The position numbers and the translations under genes are program-made. Below, piece after piece: positions 1 to 8,623 of a DNA stretch of 37,439 nucleotides; the stretch's first letter is position 1, and every line of letters starts with the position of its first letter. Under the pieces are notes generated by a model, which worked only from the letters and a program-made list of their open reading frames with translations, was not told the origin of the DNA and did no database searches. Location: the NCBI GenBank assembly GCA_003278445.1, contig QCFD01000007.1:1-37439 (forward strand). The letters are read 5' to 3'. The stretch comes from Prochlorococcus sp. AG-363-B05. Its GTDB lineage: Bacteria > Cyanobacteriota > Cyanobacteriia > PCC-6307 > Cyanobiaceae.

Positions 1-25
1 TTTAAAGATTTAGGGAATAAAAAGA

Positions 26-1123
26 ATGGATTCTTCAACCCTAATAAAACGTTTAGAAACAGCTAAAAGTAGTTTTCAAAATTTGGAGTTGCAACTTGCT
101 GATCCAGATGTTGCATCAGACCCTAAACAATTAGAGAAAATTTCTAGAGAGAGATCACGCTTAGAACCTTTGGTTAATGATTATTCGGAACTCCAGACGA
201 TAGAAAGAGAATGTGCAGAAGCTAAAACTTTAGTTAAAGAAAGCAGAGATGATAAAGAGATGGAACTTTTAGCCAGAGAAGAACTTCAAAATCTTGAATT
301 TTCAAAAGATGCATTAATTCAGAAATTGACTTTAGCTCTTTTACCCAAAGACCCTAGAGACGAAAGAAGTGTCATGCTTGAGATCAGAGCAGGTGCAGGA
401 GGAAGTGAAGCTTGTTTATGGGCTGGTGATTTGGCACGAATGTATGAGAGATATGGACAAAAGTTAGGGTGGAATGTAAAACCTATAAGTTCGACAGAAG
501 CTGATGTCGGTGGTTTTCGCGAAATGATTATTTCAGTCAAAGGTGAATCTGTTTATAGCCAATTAAAATTTGAAGCAGGAGTTCATAGAGTGCAAAGAGT
601 TCCTTCAACTGAATCTCAAGGACGTGTTCATACTTCCACTGCAACTGTTGCCGTCATGCCTGAGGCTGATCCAGTTGAGGTGAAAATAGAATCTACTGAC
701 TTAGAAATTAGTACAGCCAGGTCAGGGGGAGCTGGTGGACAAAATGTTAATAAAGTTGAAACAGCTATAGATTTATTTCATAAACCTTCAGGTATAAGAG
801 TTTTTTGCACTCAGGAGCGCTCTCAATTGCAAAATAGAGAGAGAGCAATGGAAATTTTAAGAGCTAAATTATTAGAATTAGAAATAGCAGAGGCTAATGC
901 AAAAGAAAGATCTGCTAGATTGTCTCAGGTTGGGACAGGAGATAGAAGTGAAAAGATACGAACCTATAACTATAAAGATAATCGAACGACTGATCATCGA
1001 TTAGGAATTAACTTCCCTCTTGAACAAGTTTTAGCAGGTCAGTTAGACGATGTAATTGGTGCATGTATTGCAGAAGAACAAAAAAGACAAATGGAAGAAC
1101 TTAGTAATCAATCTGAAGAGTAA
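26..1123 (+). CDS. prfA: Peptide chain release factor 1 (RF1)
   Basis: RF1 reads UAA and UAG stop codons on the ribosome and triggers hydrolysis of the finished peptide. The 365-residue protein has the expected family length. The stop-codon recognition tripeptide of RF1 (PxT type, here PST) is at about residues 193-195, and the universal GGQ motif that enters the peptidyl transferase centre is at 237-239 inside [14 protein letters not shown]. The start ATG follows an A-rich leader. In cyanobacteria prfA normally ends the run rpoA-rplQ-truA-rplM-rpsI-rpmE-prfA on one strand; here it is on the strand opposite to rpoA, so the run has been split. It converges on the next gene with only 5 bases between them. 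Confidence 0.97.
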   Translation: MDSSTLIKRLETAKSSFQNLELQLADPDVASDPKQLEKISRERSRLEPLVNDYSELQTIERECAEAKTLVKESRDDKEMELLAREELQNLEFSKDALIQKLTLALLPKDPRDERSVMLEIRAGAGGSEACLWAGDLARMYERYGQKLGWNVKPISSTEADVGGFREMIISVKGESVYSQLKFEAGVHRVQRVPSTESQGRVHTSTATVAVMPEADPVEVKIESTDLEISTARSGGAGGQNVNKVETAIDLFHKPSGIRVFCTQERSQLQNRERAMEILRAKLLELEIAEANAKERSARLSQVGTGDRSEKIRTYNYKDNRTTDHRLGINFPLEQVLAGQLDDVIGACIAEEQKRQMEELSNQSEE

Positions 1124-1128
1124 AAAAA

Positions 1129-1635
1129 TTAAGTCACCCATCCAATTACATATTTACCCCATTCCTTATGGCGGCCAGAGTGAATTTGTTTTGTAGTTTC
1201 AAAACTCATATTATTTAAAGGTTTGTAAGGTTTTGCTCTTAAGGGCATTTTTGCTTCTTCAGGTGTTCGATTGCCTTTCATTACGTTGCATTGAAGACAT
1301 GCAGTAATTACATTCTCCCAGTTGTCTGTTCCTCCTCTACTTCGGGGTAAAACATGATCAATTGAAAGCTTGTTATTTTTCTGACCACAGTATTGACAAC
1401 AGTTATTATCTCTTTGAAATATGTTTTTTCTACTTAGAGGTATATCACGGTATGGAACTCTAATAAATTGTCTTAATCTTATGACAGTAGGGGCTTTGAA
1501 ATCTTGCCTAATACTGTGAGCAAAATCTTCTTCAAGGCTTTCAGCCTTGCCTTTAAGCATTAAAACAGTCGCGCGACGCCATGAAGTGATGTTCAATGGC
1601 TCATAGGAAGCATTCAAAACAAGAACTTGACCCAT
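1129..1635 (-). CDS. HNH endonuclease-fold protein
   Basis: A 168-residue protein with an HNH nuclease module. A zinc-knuckle-like CQYC is at residues 80-83, followed by DHVLPRSRGG (D93, H94), an Asn near 106 and CLQCNVMKGNR at 113-122. This order (CxxC, DH, N, CxxC-N-K) is the classical McrA-like HNH arrangement. The N-terminal part, beginning MGQVLVLNASYEPL, is the form common in cyanobacterial single-domain HNH proteins. An ATG eight codons upstream (1659) is possible, but homologues usually begin at MGQVLVLN. The substrate is unknown. The gene stands alone, with no methylase or transposase partner nearby, so it is more likely a housekeeping nuclease than a restriction or homing enzyme. 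Confidence 0.85.
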   Translation of the reverse strand: MGQVLVLNASYEPLNITSWRRATVLMLKGKAESLEEDFAHSIRQDFKAPTVIRLRQFIRVPYRDIPLSRKNIFQRDNNCCQYCGQKNNKLSIDHVLPRSRGGTDNWENVITACLQCNVMKGNRTPEEAKMPLRAKPYKPLNNMSFETTKQIHSGRHKEWGKYVIGWVT

Positions 1636-1708
1636 GCCAACAAGACATTTAAGCGGCATGCTAGTGGTATTACACCCTTGATGCAGTTTCCTTTATTACA
1701 TTGGTTGT

Positions 1709-2917
1709 ATGCGAAGTATGTCAAAGAGCCATAGAACTCCAAGATTTTTCACTTTTGGTGGGACAACCAAAAATGTAATTAACTCACACCCTTGCAGTCG
1801 TGCATGGGTTGAGGTTGATTCGAAAGCTATTGAAAATAATTCTAGAGTCTTGAAGAAATTTATTGGTGAAGATTGTTTGCTAATGGCAGTTGTAAAAGCT
1901 GATGGATATGGACATGGCGCAGAAACTGTCGCCAAGGCTGCTTTACTTGGAGGTGCTGATAGCCTCGGTGTGGCTACTTTAGAAGAAGGGATTGAATTAA
2001 GAAATGCTGGTTTGAAGTGTCAAATCTTAATTCTTGGAAATCTAATAAATTCAGAAGAACTCTATTCTTCTTTTTGTTGGGATCTTATCCCTACGATTAG
2101 TGGAATTCGTGAGGCAATCATTTGTAATAATATTGCTGAAAAAACTGATAAACAATTTGTTATTCATCTGAAAATTGACACAGGGATGACGAGACTTGGA
2201 TGTGATTGCAATGAAGTAAAAGAATTGATTTCTAAAATAGATTATTTAGAAAATATATCTTTAAAAGGTATATATAGTCATTTGGCAATTGCTGATAAAG
2301 ATCATAGGGGAAAAACTCTTAAGAATTTTACTCAAATTCAGTTAAATAGATTTGAAAAAGTTTTAAATGATTTAGGTGAAAGGAAACAATCTATATGCAG
2401 ACACTTAGCTAATTCGGCAGGGGCACTATCAGATAGTTGTCTTCATTTTGATATGGTTCGAGTTGGACTTAGTTTGTATGGTTACTTTCCTGTTAATGAT
2501 TTTGAGTCTGATTTGAACCTTACGCCTGCACTGAAAGTAAAGGCTAGAGTGACTTTGATTAGAGATGTTGAAGAAGGCATTGGGGTGGGGTATGGACATT
2601 TTTTCAAAACTCAAAGAAAAAGTAAGCTTGCTGTAGTTGCTATTGGTTATGCAGATGGGGTAAGCAGAGCTCTTTCAGGAAAAATATCAGCCTCCATAGA
2701 TGGAGTTTTAGTGCCTCAAGTAGGTGCAATTGCAATGGATCAAATGGTTTTTGACATAACTGAAAAACCAGATGTAAAAATAGGTCAAGTTTTAACCCTT
2801 CTTGGAAAGGATGGTGAAGTGTTTATTTCTCCACAGAATTGGTCTGATTTGTCTGGATCAATTCCATGGGAAGTTCTTTGCAGTTTTAGAAATCGACTTC
2901 CTAGAGTTGTCACTTAA
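1709..2917 (+). CDS. alr: Alanine racemase
   Basis: PLP-dependent enzyme interconverting L- and D-alanine for peptidoglycan synthesis in the cytoplasm. The PLP-binding lysine is K63 in AVVKADGYGHG. The second catalytic base, a tyrosine, is near residue 295 in GVGYGHFF. The pairs MVRVGLSLYG and the C-terminal PWEVLCSFRNRLPR also match the family. At 402 residues it has about 30 extra N-terminal residues before the barrel strand RAWVEVDSKAIENN, so a downstream start (for example the ATG at 1718) cannot be excluded. It is flanked by the HNH gene, head to head across 73 bases, and tRNA-Ser. Confidence 0.95.
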   Translation: MRSMSKSHRTPRFFTFGGTTKNVINSHPCSRAWVEVDSKAIENNSRVLKKFIGEDCLLMAVVKADGYGHGAETVAKAALLGGADSLGVATLEEGIELRNAGLKCQILILGNLINSEELYSSFCWDLIPTISGIREAIICNNIAEKTDKQFVIHLKIDTGMTRLGCDCNEVKELISKIDYLENISLKGIYSHLAIADKDHRGKTLKNFTQIQLNRFEKVLNDLGERKQSICRHLANSAGALSDSCLHFDMVRVGLSLYGYFPVNDFESDLNLTPALKVKARVTLIRDVEEGIGVGYGHFFKTQRKSKLAVVAIGYADGVSRALSGKISASIDGVLVPQVGAIAMDQMVFDITEKPDVKIGQVLTLLGKDGEVFISPQNWSDLSGSIPWEVLCSFRNRLPRVVT

Positions 2918-2977
2918 CATTTGTAGAGGAGCACAATCTAATTTTTTTGAGCTTTGACTTGATAGGGTATTTAGTAT

Positions 2978-3066
2978 GGAGAGGTGGCTGAGTGGTTGAA
3001 AGCGGCTCCCTGCTAAGGAGTTACAGGAGGTAACTTCTGTCGAGGGTTCGAATCCCTCCCTCTCCG
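2978..3066 (+). tRNA. tRNA-Ser (anticodon GCU)
   Basis: An 89-base cloverleaf. The acceptor stem GGAGAGG pairs with CCTCTCC, and the anticodon loop CTGCTAA sits on a GCTCC/GGAGT stem. A long class II variable arm follows, as in serine tRNAs, and the T arm is GAGGG-TTCGAAT-CCCTC. The loop centre GCT reads AGC/AGU serine codons. CCA is not encoded. It lies about 150 bases from the repeat tract that ends the broken rplQ. Confidence 0.96.
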
Positions 3067-3218
3067 TTCTTATTAAGTTCAAAAGATTTTGGTAGTTTTA
3101 TAGATTTAAAAGGAAAACTATTGCATTACTTCATTGCAACTAGCCAATATTTCTAAAATCATTCTGATCAGGGTGCTTGAATAGGCAAAATTTTGGATTT
3201 AAAGTGCAAGCGAAAACA

Positions 3219-3290
3219 GCTCAAGCAGAGAAGAAAGCTCTAGCAGAGAAGAAAGCTCAAGCAGAGAAGAAAGCTGCTGCAGAGAAGAAA
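3219..3290 (+). repeat. Four 18-bp tandem repeats at the rplQ break
   Basis: Exactly four consecutive 18-bp units occur at 3219-3236, 3237-3254, 3255-3272 and 3273-3290. The common part is GCT-nnn-GCAGAGAAGAAA, with the variable triplet CAA, CTA, CAA, GCT. On the plus strand one frame reads the hexapeptide A-x-A-E-K-K four times. Only the second codon changes, and the other five are identical. Immediately after base 3290 the sequence becomes recognisable rplQ coding sequence on the minus strand. The source gene of the repeat is not recognised. Confidence 0.93.
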
Positions 3291-3448
3291 GTAATCATTC
3301 TCTCTGTTTCATCTCTCAAAGCTTTTGCTCTAGCTTTGGTTGTTGTAACTCTACCTTCACGAATTAATTGAGTAGTTAATCCTCGTAAAAGCGCCTTCCT
3401 TTGATCAGCAGGACGACTTAATTGTGGTATTCGACGTTGATGACGCAT
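3257..3448 (-). pseudogene. rplQ: Ribosomal protein L17, 3'-truncated
   Basis: The first 52 or so residues ([20 protein letters not shown] through DETERMI) are clear L17, a large-subunit protein near the tunnel exit. L17 is usually about 116 residues. Here similarity stops at about base 3291, and the frame continues through the 18-bp repeats as [11 protein letters not shown] to a TGA at 3257, for 63 residues in all. No C-terminal half of L17 is visible in any frame between here and tRNA-Ser. The start ATG and 39-base spacing from rpoA are normal, so the damage is only at the 3' side. L17 is normally needed for growth, so I infer that an intact copy lies elsewhere, or that this is an assembly fault. 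Confidence 0.85.
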
Positions 3449-3487
3449 TGGATTAGCTTTGAAAGGTTGTAGTAATAAAACTGAAAG

Positions 3488-4426
3488 TCATACAGAAGTT
3501 CTACTTTGAGGGATAGAAATTCCTATTCTCTCTAGAGCCTCAATAACTTCATCAGCAGACTTGGAACCGAAGTTCTTGATTTCCAACAAATCCTCATAAC
3601 TGAAACCCATCAAGTCTGAAACAGAGTTCACTTGGGCACGTTTAAGGCAATTGTAAGCTCTTACAGATAAGTTTAACTCTTCAAGGGGTATTTGAGCCTC
3701 TGCTGCAGGTTCTGGCTCTTCAGGAACCTCTTCTACCATTGAGACAGTAGCAAGAGGCTGGAAAAGCTCAATTAATTGATTTGCAGCTTCAGACAATGCA
3801 TCATCCGGAGAGGTCGACCCATCAGTCACAAGCTCCATTTTTAATCTTTCTCTGGTAGATCCACCCTCAGCTACAGCCGTCTCATCAATAGTAAAATTAA
3901 CCCTAGTTATAGGCATAAATACAGCATCTATTTGAAGCAAATCAATTGCGCTTGTTTCTTCATTTCTTCTATCAACTGGTCGATATCCAATGCCTCTCTC
4001 GACATGTACTTCTAATTCCAAGTTGTGACCCTCCTGAACTGTCGCAATTGGACGGTCACCATCAACGACTTCAACCTGCGAGGAGAATTGAATATCCTTT
4101 GCTTTAACTTCTGCAGGACCTGTAACAACAAGTCTTCCTATCTCAAGCTCTTGACTGCGACTATCAACAGAAATTTGTTTGCAGTTTAGAAGAATATCCA
4201 AAACATCTTCCCGAACTCCAGGTATGGTTGCATATTCATGATTAACACCAGCAATCCTGACAGCAGTAACAGCACTGCCCTCAAGACCGCCCATTAAAAC
4301 TCTGCGCAAAGAATTGCCTAAAGTTGTTGCCTGACCTCTTTCAAGAGGTCCTATAAGGAAAACGCCTGTTTGGGAACGATCACTAGATACTTGATGGTCG
4401 ATCCTGTCGATCTGGTATTGCAACAC
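3488..4426 (-). CDS. rpoA: DNA-directed RNA polymerase subunit alpha
   Basis: The alpha subunit dimerises to nucleate RNA polymerase assembly and contacts upstream promoter DNA and activators. The protein has 312 residues. The N-terminal dimerisation domain includes [19 protein letters not shown] at about 28-46. An acidic, proline-rich linker ([14 protein letters not shown]) lies near 235-248. The C-terminal domain follows, with the helix-hairpin-helix region around [20 protein letters not shown]. The start is GTG, followed directly by the usual cyanobacterial LQYQIDRI. It lies 51 bases after rpsK and 39 bases before the broken rplQ, as in the usual alpha operon order. Confidence 0.97.
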   Translation of the reverse strand: MLQYQIDRIDHQVSSDRSQTGVFLIGPLERGQATTLGNSLRRVLMGGLEGSAVTAVRIAGVNHEYATIPGVREDVLDILLNCKQISVDSRSQELEIGRLVVTGPAEVKAKDIQFSSQVEVVDGDRPIATVQEGHNLELEVHVERGIGYRPVDRRNEETSAIDLLQIDAVFMPITRVNFTIDETAVAEGGSTRERLKMELVTDGSTSPDDALSEAANQLIELFQPLATVSMVEEVPEEPEPAAEAQIPLEELNLSVRAYNCLKRAQVNSVSDLMGFSYEDLLEIKNFGSKSADEVIEALERIGISIPQSRTSV

Positions 4427-4477
4427 GGTCTAATGCGATGTGGAAAGAAAAGAAAAGTTCACTGAAGTGAATAGAGT

Positions 4478-4870
4478 TTAAACGCGTCTGCGTTTAGGCC
4501 TCCTACATCCATTATGAGGAAGAGGAGTTACATCTCTAATCAAAGTAATTTCTAGACCAGCTACTTGCAACGCTCGTATTGCGGTTTCACGACCAGAGCC
4601 CGGTCCTCTTACAAGAACCTCTATTTGACGCATACCTTGTTCCACGGCCCTCCTGGCTGCAACTTCAGCAGCAGTTTGAGCAGCGAAAGGAGTGCCTTTT
4701 CGAGCTCCTTTAAATCCGCTTGCACCGGCCGATGACCAGGAAATAACTTCACCAGAAGTATCAGTAATTGAAACGATGGTGTTATTGAAGGTACTTTGAA
4801 TATGCACAACTCCATTTGGAACATTGCGCTTTGACTTCTTAGAACCGGATTTCTTTGAGGTTGTAGCCAT
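4478..4870 (-). CDS. rpsK: 30S ribosomal protein S11
   Basis: Small-subunit platform protein that binds 16S rRNA near the E site. The 130 residues match the family length. [18 protein letters not shown] at about 20-37, the [17 protein letters not shown] segment and the basic tail [15 protein letters not shown] are diagnostic. A lysine- and serine-rich extension forms the first 15 residues. It lies between rpsM and rpoA in the classical order rpsM-rpsK-rpoA. Confidence 0.97.
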   Translation of the reverse strand: MATTSKKSGSKKSKRNVPNGVVHIQSTFNNTIVSITDTSGEVISWSSAGASGFKGARKGTPFAAQTAAEVAARRAVEQGMRQIEVLVRGPGSGRETAIRALQVAGLEITLIRDVTPLPHNGCRRPKRRRV

Positions 4871-4933
4871 TAGGCTGTGCCTTATATAAAAAGATTTAGA
4901 AATTTACCAAGTGGTAACAGGAGTCTTAAGAAA

Positions 4934-5299
4934 TTATTTCTTTCTTCCTGCAACAGTTTTTCTCGCTCCTCTTCGAGTTCGAGCATTTGTCCTAGTTCGT
5001 TGTCCACGAACAGGCAAACTCATTCTATGCCTACGTCCACGGACACATCCGATATCTTGAAGTCTTTTAAGCGCCATTCCTTCTTGGCGCCTGAGATCTC
5101 CTTCAAGGGTGAATTCTTCAGTAACAGCTCTTAGCTTCTGAACATCACTATCTTCTAAATCCTTAACACGAATATCAGGATTAACTCCCGATTTGTCAAG
5201 GATAATCTGGGCTCTAGTTAAGCCAATACCATAGATGTAAGTTAAGGCAACTTCTACTCGCTTTTCGCGAGGTATGTCGATGCCTGCAATCCGTGCCAC
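4934..5299 (-). CDS. rpsM: 30S ribosomal protein S13
   Basis: Head protein of the small subunit that touches tRNA and the intersubunit bridges. At 121 residues it has full length, starting [19 protein letters not shown] and ending in the tRNA-contacting basic tail ([20 protein letters not shown], then [13 protein letters not shown]). The 113-base gap upstream, between rpmJ and rpsM, is the longest inside the cluster. On the minus strand it holds a candidate promoter (TTTACT, 17 bases, TTTAAA), so the rpsM-rpsK-rpoA group may have its own transcription start. That promoter is a guess from consensus only. Confidence 0.97.
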   Translation of the reverse strand: MARIAGIDIPREKRVEVALTYIYGIGLTRAQIILDKSGVNPDIRVKDLEDSDVQKLRAVTEEFTLEGDLRRQEGMALKRLQDIGCVRGRRHRMSLPVRGQRTRTNARTRRGARKTVAGRKK

Positions 5300-5412
5300 T
5301 TAGGAATAAATCGAAGGGGAACAATGAAAGCCATCATAATTTAAAGATGACTATTTTTAAGAAGTAAACGAAAAGAAAATTAATCGCTTAAGTCTTCTTA
5401 AAACTTCAGGAA

Positions 5413-5529
5413 TCAGCCCTGACGCTGTTTGTTACGAGGCCTTTTTTTGTTGATCACATAGATCCGGCCTCTTCGCCTCACGATCTGATCGTCAGGACTA
5501 ATTTTTTTGACTGAGGATCTAACCTTCAT
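5413..5529 (-). CDS. rpmJ: 50S ribosomal protein L36
   Basis: A 38-residue protein beginning [10 protein letters not shown] and ending RPRNKQRQG. Length, basic character and position between adk and rpsM identify L36, a small protein of the large subunit. The zinc-ribbon cysteines and histidine found in many bacterial L36 proteins are absent (no cysteine at all; the positions read [14 protein letters not shown]). It is therefore a zinc-independent (C-minus) form. Initiation factor gene infA, which sits between adk and rpmJ in many other cyanobacteria, is not present here. Confidence 0.93.
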
Positions 5530-5573
5530 TTGGTGAGACTCTCCTATTTCCAAACTACAACTTTACTACATCG

Positions 5574-6122
5574 TCAGCCTAAACCTTTCTCAATACATGA
5601 AAACACAACATCTATGTCCGCATTACCATCAATTTCCATAAGAATTCCTTGCTTGGTATAGAGATCAACAAGTGGAGAAGTTTTTTCTCTATAGATTTTG
5701 AGGCGATTAGCAATTACTTCTTCGTTATCATCCTCTCTACCTCTTGCCAAAAGCCTTTTGATTAAATAATCATCGGCAATCTTAATTGAAATGACCGCCT
5801 CTAAAGGTTGATTAATTTTTTCTAAAAGCTTTTTCAAAGAATTAGCTTGATTGACATTTCTAGGGAAACCATCAAGCAACCATCCTTTTTTAATATTCAC
5901 CAATCTTCCCTCAACAATTGAGAGAACTAATTCATCACTTACTAATTCCCCTTTATTCATAACCTCTGAAGCTTTAAGACCTAAATCAGATCCAGAGTTG
6001 ACCTCATCTCTAAGCAAATCGCCAGTAGAAAGATGGTCAAGGCCGTACTTTGCACAAAAAAGACTTGCTTGCGTCCCTTTACCCGCTCCAGGAGGGCCAA
6101 TAAATAGTAATTTTTTTTTCAT
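5574..6122 (-). CDS. adk: Adenylate kinase
   Basis: Converts ATP plus AMP into two ADP in the cytoplasm. The P-loop GPPGAGKGT is at residues 9-17, the AMP-binding STGDLLRDEV follows near 32, and DGFPRNVNQA is near 83. At 182 residues it is the short form, with a brief lid (GREDDNEEVIANRL) in place of the zinc-binding insertion. Its place between secY and rpmJ is the standard spc-operon location. It starts 21 bases after the secY stop. Confidence 0.97.
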   Translation of the reverse strand: MKKKLLFIGPPGAGKGTQASLFCAKYGLDHLSTGDLLRDEVNSGSDLGLKASEVMNKGELVSDELVLSIVEGRLVNIKKGWLLDGFPRNVNQANSLKKLLEKINQPLEAVISIKIADDYLIKRLLARGREDDNEEVIANRLKIYREKTSPLVDLYTKQGILMEIDGNADIDVVFSCIEKGLG

Positions 6123-6143
6123 TTAAATATCATAGTAAAATTG

Positions 6144-7463
6144 TTATTGACGTACTAATCCTTCATATCTTTGAGAAATCACATAAGTTTGCACTTGCTT
6201 AGAAGTATCGATTGCAACTCCAACCAAAATCAATAATGATGTTGCCCCAAGCCCTTGAAAAGTTTGAACATTTGTTGCTCTCTCGACTGCAGCTGGGACA
6301 ATAGCTACAGACCCAAGGAATAACCCACCAAGCAAAGTAAGACGGTTTTGAACACCTGAAAGATAATTAGCAGTAGAACTACCTGGTCTTACTCCTGGAA
6401 TTGCAACACCACCTTTTTTTAAATTAGATGCAATATCTATTGGATTAATTGTTAAAGAAGCATAAAAATAAGCGAATCCCAATATCAATGCAAAAAAGGT
6501 AATTGCATATGGCCATGGATTAGAGGATCCAGGATTAAGAGCACTAGCAGCCTTTATAAGTAAGGGGTTTTGCGTGAAATTTGCAATTGTAATTGGTAGG
6601 AAAATCAAAGCTGAAGCAAAAATTATCGGCATCACACCTCCTGCATTTAATTTTAGAGGTAGATAACTTTGTCTACTTGGTAAAAGAGCTGTACCTCCCA
6701 TTTGACTTTTTGCACTAACAATTGGGATTCTTCTTGCACCTTCTTGAACAAAAATTATGCCCACAATTGTAATCAAAAAAACTGTCAAAAGAATTATGAT
6801 GCCTAGAACATCTGCACGATCCCCAGTCTGAGCTTTTTCAATAGTTGAGCTCAATGCCTTTGGCAAAGTTGCGACGATATTCAAGAAAATAACAAGAGAA
6901 GCTCCTTGGCCTATCCCTTTTTCAGTAATAATCTCACTAAGCCACATAACTATCATCGATCCAGTCACCAATGCCAAGGATGTTTGAACAACAAATTCAG
7001 TCTCACCAAGACCTGCAACTGCATACTGTCTAAGAATCAAAGCAAAAACAGTACTTTGAACTAATCCCCACCCTAAAGCTACATATCGAGTGATTTGAGC
7101 AATCTTCCTTCTTCCTGCTTCCCCTTCATTTTTCTGTAGATCTTCCAATTGAGGTAAAGATGCAGTTAGCAACTGGATAATTATTGACGCATTAATGAAT
7201 GGAAGGATGCCAAGCGCAAAAATCCCTAGAGTCGAGATGCCTCCACCAGTAAAGATATCGAGAAATCCAATTAATTGGCCCCCTTGGTCGATAAAACTTT
7301 TAAAGGCCTCTCTATCTATTCCTGGCATAGGAATATAAATTCCTAACCGAACAACCAACAATAAACCAAGAGTTGTGATTACTCTTCCCCTAAGCTCTTC
7401 ATTACTAAAAAGCTGAGTAATTACCTCACCTGCGCTTGGATTACGGCCACGACTTATTAACAT
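6144..7463 (-). CDS. secY: Preprotein translocase subunit SecY
   Basis: Central channel of the Sec translocon, in the plasma membrane and, in cyanobacteria, also the thylakoid membrane. At 439 residues it shows about ten hydrophobic segments. The family start ITQLFSNEELRGRVITTLGL lies near the N-terminus, followed by the first helix and PMPGIDREAF. The cytoplasmic loop EGARRIPIVSAK at about 240-251 and the late segment GVRPGSSTANYL are conserved. It follows rplO by 60 bases and precedes adk, as in the spc operon. Confidence 0.97.
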   Translation of the reverse strand: MLISRGRNPSAGEVITQLFSNEELRGRVITTLGLLLVVRLGIYIPMPGIDREAFKSFIDQGGQLIGFLDIFTGGGISTLGIFALGILPFINASIIIQLLTASLPQLEDLQKNEGEAGRRKIAQITRYVALGWGLVQSTVFALILRQYAVAGLGETEFVVQTSLALVTGSMIVMWLSEIITEKGIGQGASLVIFLNIVATLPKALSSTIEKAQTGDRADVLGIIILLTVFLITIVGIIFVQEGARRIPIVSAKSQMGGTALLPSRQSYLPLKLNAGGVMPIIFASALIFLPITIANFTQNPLLIKAASALNPGSSNPWPYAITFFALILGFAYFYASLTINPIDIASNLKKGGVAIPGVRPGSSTANYLSGVQNRLTLLGGLFLGSVAIVPAAVERATNVQTFQGLGATSLLILVGVAIDTSKQVQTYVISQRYEGLVRQ

Positions 7464-7523
7464 TTTAAAAGGTAATTGATTTAAGGCTAATGTATCAAAA
7501 TGATTTTTTCATACATAGCAAAC

Positions 7524-7976
7524 TCAAGTGTAAACCTCACATGTTCCTCCAACGTCTTCTATTTTCTTTTTGGCAGATGCTGTAAAAGCTGAAGCTTGAA
7601 CGGTCAGTTTCACTTCTAATTTCCCATTACCAAGAATTTTGAGAGGGCTTTTGGGCTTAGTCAAAATACCTTCCTTAACCAGAAAATCCAGGTTAACAAC
7701 TGTACCTTCTTTTAATGAATTCAAATTTGAGACGTTTAGGACAGTAAAAGTCTTCTGATTAACTATTGGGAAATGCTTCAATTTTGGCACTCGTCTGTAC
7801 AAGGGCATCTGACCACCCTCAAAGCCTGGTCTAGTAGGCCTTCCTGACCTGGACTTCTGGCCCCTCATTCCAAAGCCACAACTTGCTCCTTGACCAGCGG
7901 CTATACCACGACCCTTACGCAATTTTTTACGCCTAGATCCTTTATTTGCCTGAAGGGATTCCAATTTAATAGTCAT
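7524..7976 (-). CDS. rplO: 50S ribosomal protein L15
   Basis: Late-assembly protein of the large subunit. The 150 residues open [20 protein letters not shown]. They carry the glycine- and arginine-rich rRNA-binding stretch [20 protein letters not shown] and then [20 protein letters not shown]. The C-terminal half has the usual beta-rich fold ending in VGGTCEVYT. It starts 6 bases after rpsE. Unlike many bacteria, no rpmD (L30) lies between rpsE and rplO, which is normal for cyanobacteria. Confidence 0.97.
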   Translation of the reverse strand: MTIKLESLQANKGSRRKKLRKGRGIAAGQGASCGFGMRGQKSRSGRPTRPGFEGGQMPLYRRVPKLKHFPIVNQKTFTVLNVSNLNSLKEGTVVNLDFLVKEGILTKPKSPLKILGNGKLEVKLTVQASAFTASAKKKIEDVGGTCEVYT

Positions 7977-7982
7977 AGTTTT

Positions 7983-8609
7983 TTAGGAATAGATCTGCTC
8001 GAGTGAGATACCGCGTTCTCTTGCAGTTGCTTTATGAGTTCTTAACTCACTTAGTGCAACCATTGCAGCACGAGCATTATTAAGAGGAGTCTTACTACCT
8101 AATCTCTTAGCAAGTACATTTTTGATTCCCGCCAACTCTAGAACAGTACGAATTGAACCTCCCGCAATTACACCTGTTCCTGGTGCTGCAGGTCGAATCA
8201 ATACACTTGCAGCTCCATCTCTACCATTAGAAAGTGTTGGAATAGAGCTATTACGTGTTAGAGGAACACGAACTAAATGTTTTTTACCATCAGCGACACC
8301 TTTTCGAACAGCACCAATTACATCTCCAGCTTTTCCAACACCAACTCCAACTTGCCCTTTTTCATTTCCAACAACAACTATCGCCCTAAAACTCATTTTC
8401 TTTCCACCTTTAACTGTTTTAGAGACCCTTCTAATTTGAACGACTCTTTCTTGCCATTCAGAGTCTCTTTCTTGACCTCTTCTATCTCTCCTTCCGCCGC
8501 GTTTTTCTCCTCTATTGCGACGATTTTCCTGTCTGCCATCTGCTGCGGGAGGTGCATCTGATGATCCAGAATTTCTTTTATTTTGGGTCTGGTTTTTAGA
8601 GTCTGTCAT
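7983..8609 (-). CDS. rpsE: 30S ribosomal protein S5
   Basis: Small-subunit protein at the mRNA entry side, involved in decoding accuracy. The S5 core begins near residue 50 ([20 protein letters not shown]) with the dsRBD-like part [17 protein letters not shown]. The C-terminal half includes [20 protein letters not shown]. About 48 residues at the N-terminus form a charged Asn/Arg/Gly-rich tail, which is a common cyanobacterial extension. It lies 14 bases after rplR and 6 before rplO. Confidence 0.97.
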   Translation of the reverse strand: MTDSKNQTQNKRNSGSSDAPPAADGRQENRRNRGEKRGGRRDRRGQERDSEWQERVVQIRRVSKTVKGGKKMSFRAIVVVGNEKGQVGVGVGKAGDVIGAVRKGVADGKKHLVRVPLTRNSSIPTLSNGRDGAASVLIRPAAPGTGVIAGGSIRTVLELAGIKNVLAKRLGSKTPLNNARAAMVALSELRTHKATARERGISLEQIYS

Positions 8610-8623
8610 TATGAAAGCAATGA

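Noticed and set aside
1129..1635. HNH gene as part of a mobile intron or restriction system
   Set aside because: There is no methylase, reverse transcriptase or intron structure nearby, and the protein has the usual stand-alone cyanobacterial architecture.
2978..3066. tRNA-Ser as an integration site with a duplicated 3' end
   Set aside because: No second copy of its 3' end, integrase or phage gene was found within the window, so no element can be supported.
3067..3218. A missing 3' half of rplQ hidden by a simple frameshift
   Set aside because: The reverse strand here was read in all frames, and no L17 C-terminal motif (GYTRI, AEMAIIEL type) was found. The distance to tRNA-Ser is also too short for the missing part plus spacers.
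3177..3371. Plus-strand 64-codon frame with Lys-rich repeats (TTG start)
   Set aside because: It only exists because the 18-bp repeats are open in this frame. It continues as the antisense of rplQ, has no ribosome site, and the upstream stop is only a few codons away. I list the repeats instead.
8122..8561. Plus-strand open frames opposite rpsE
   Set aside because: They are shadows of a strongly conserved ribosomal protein gene, with no start signals.
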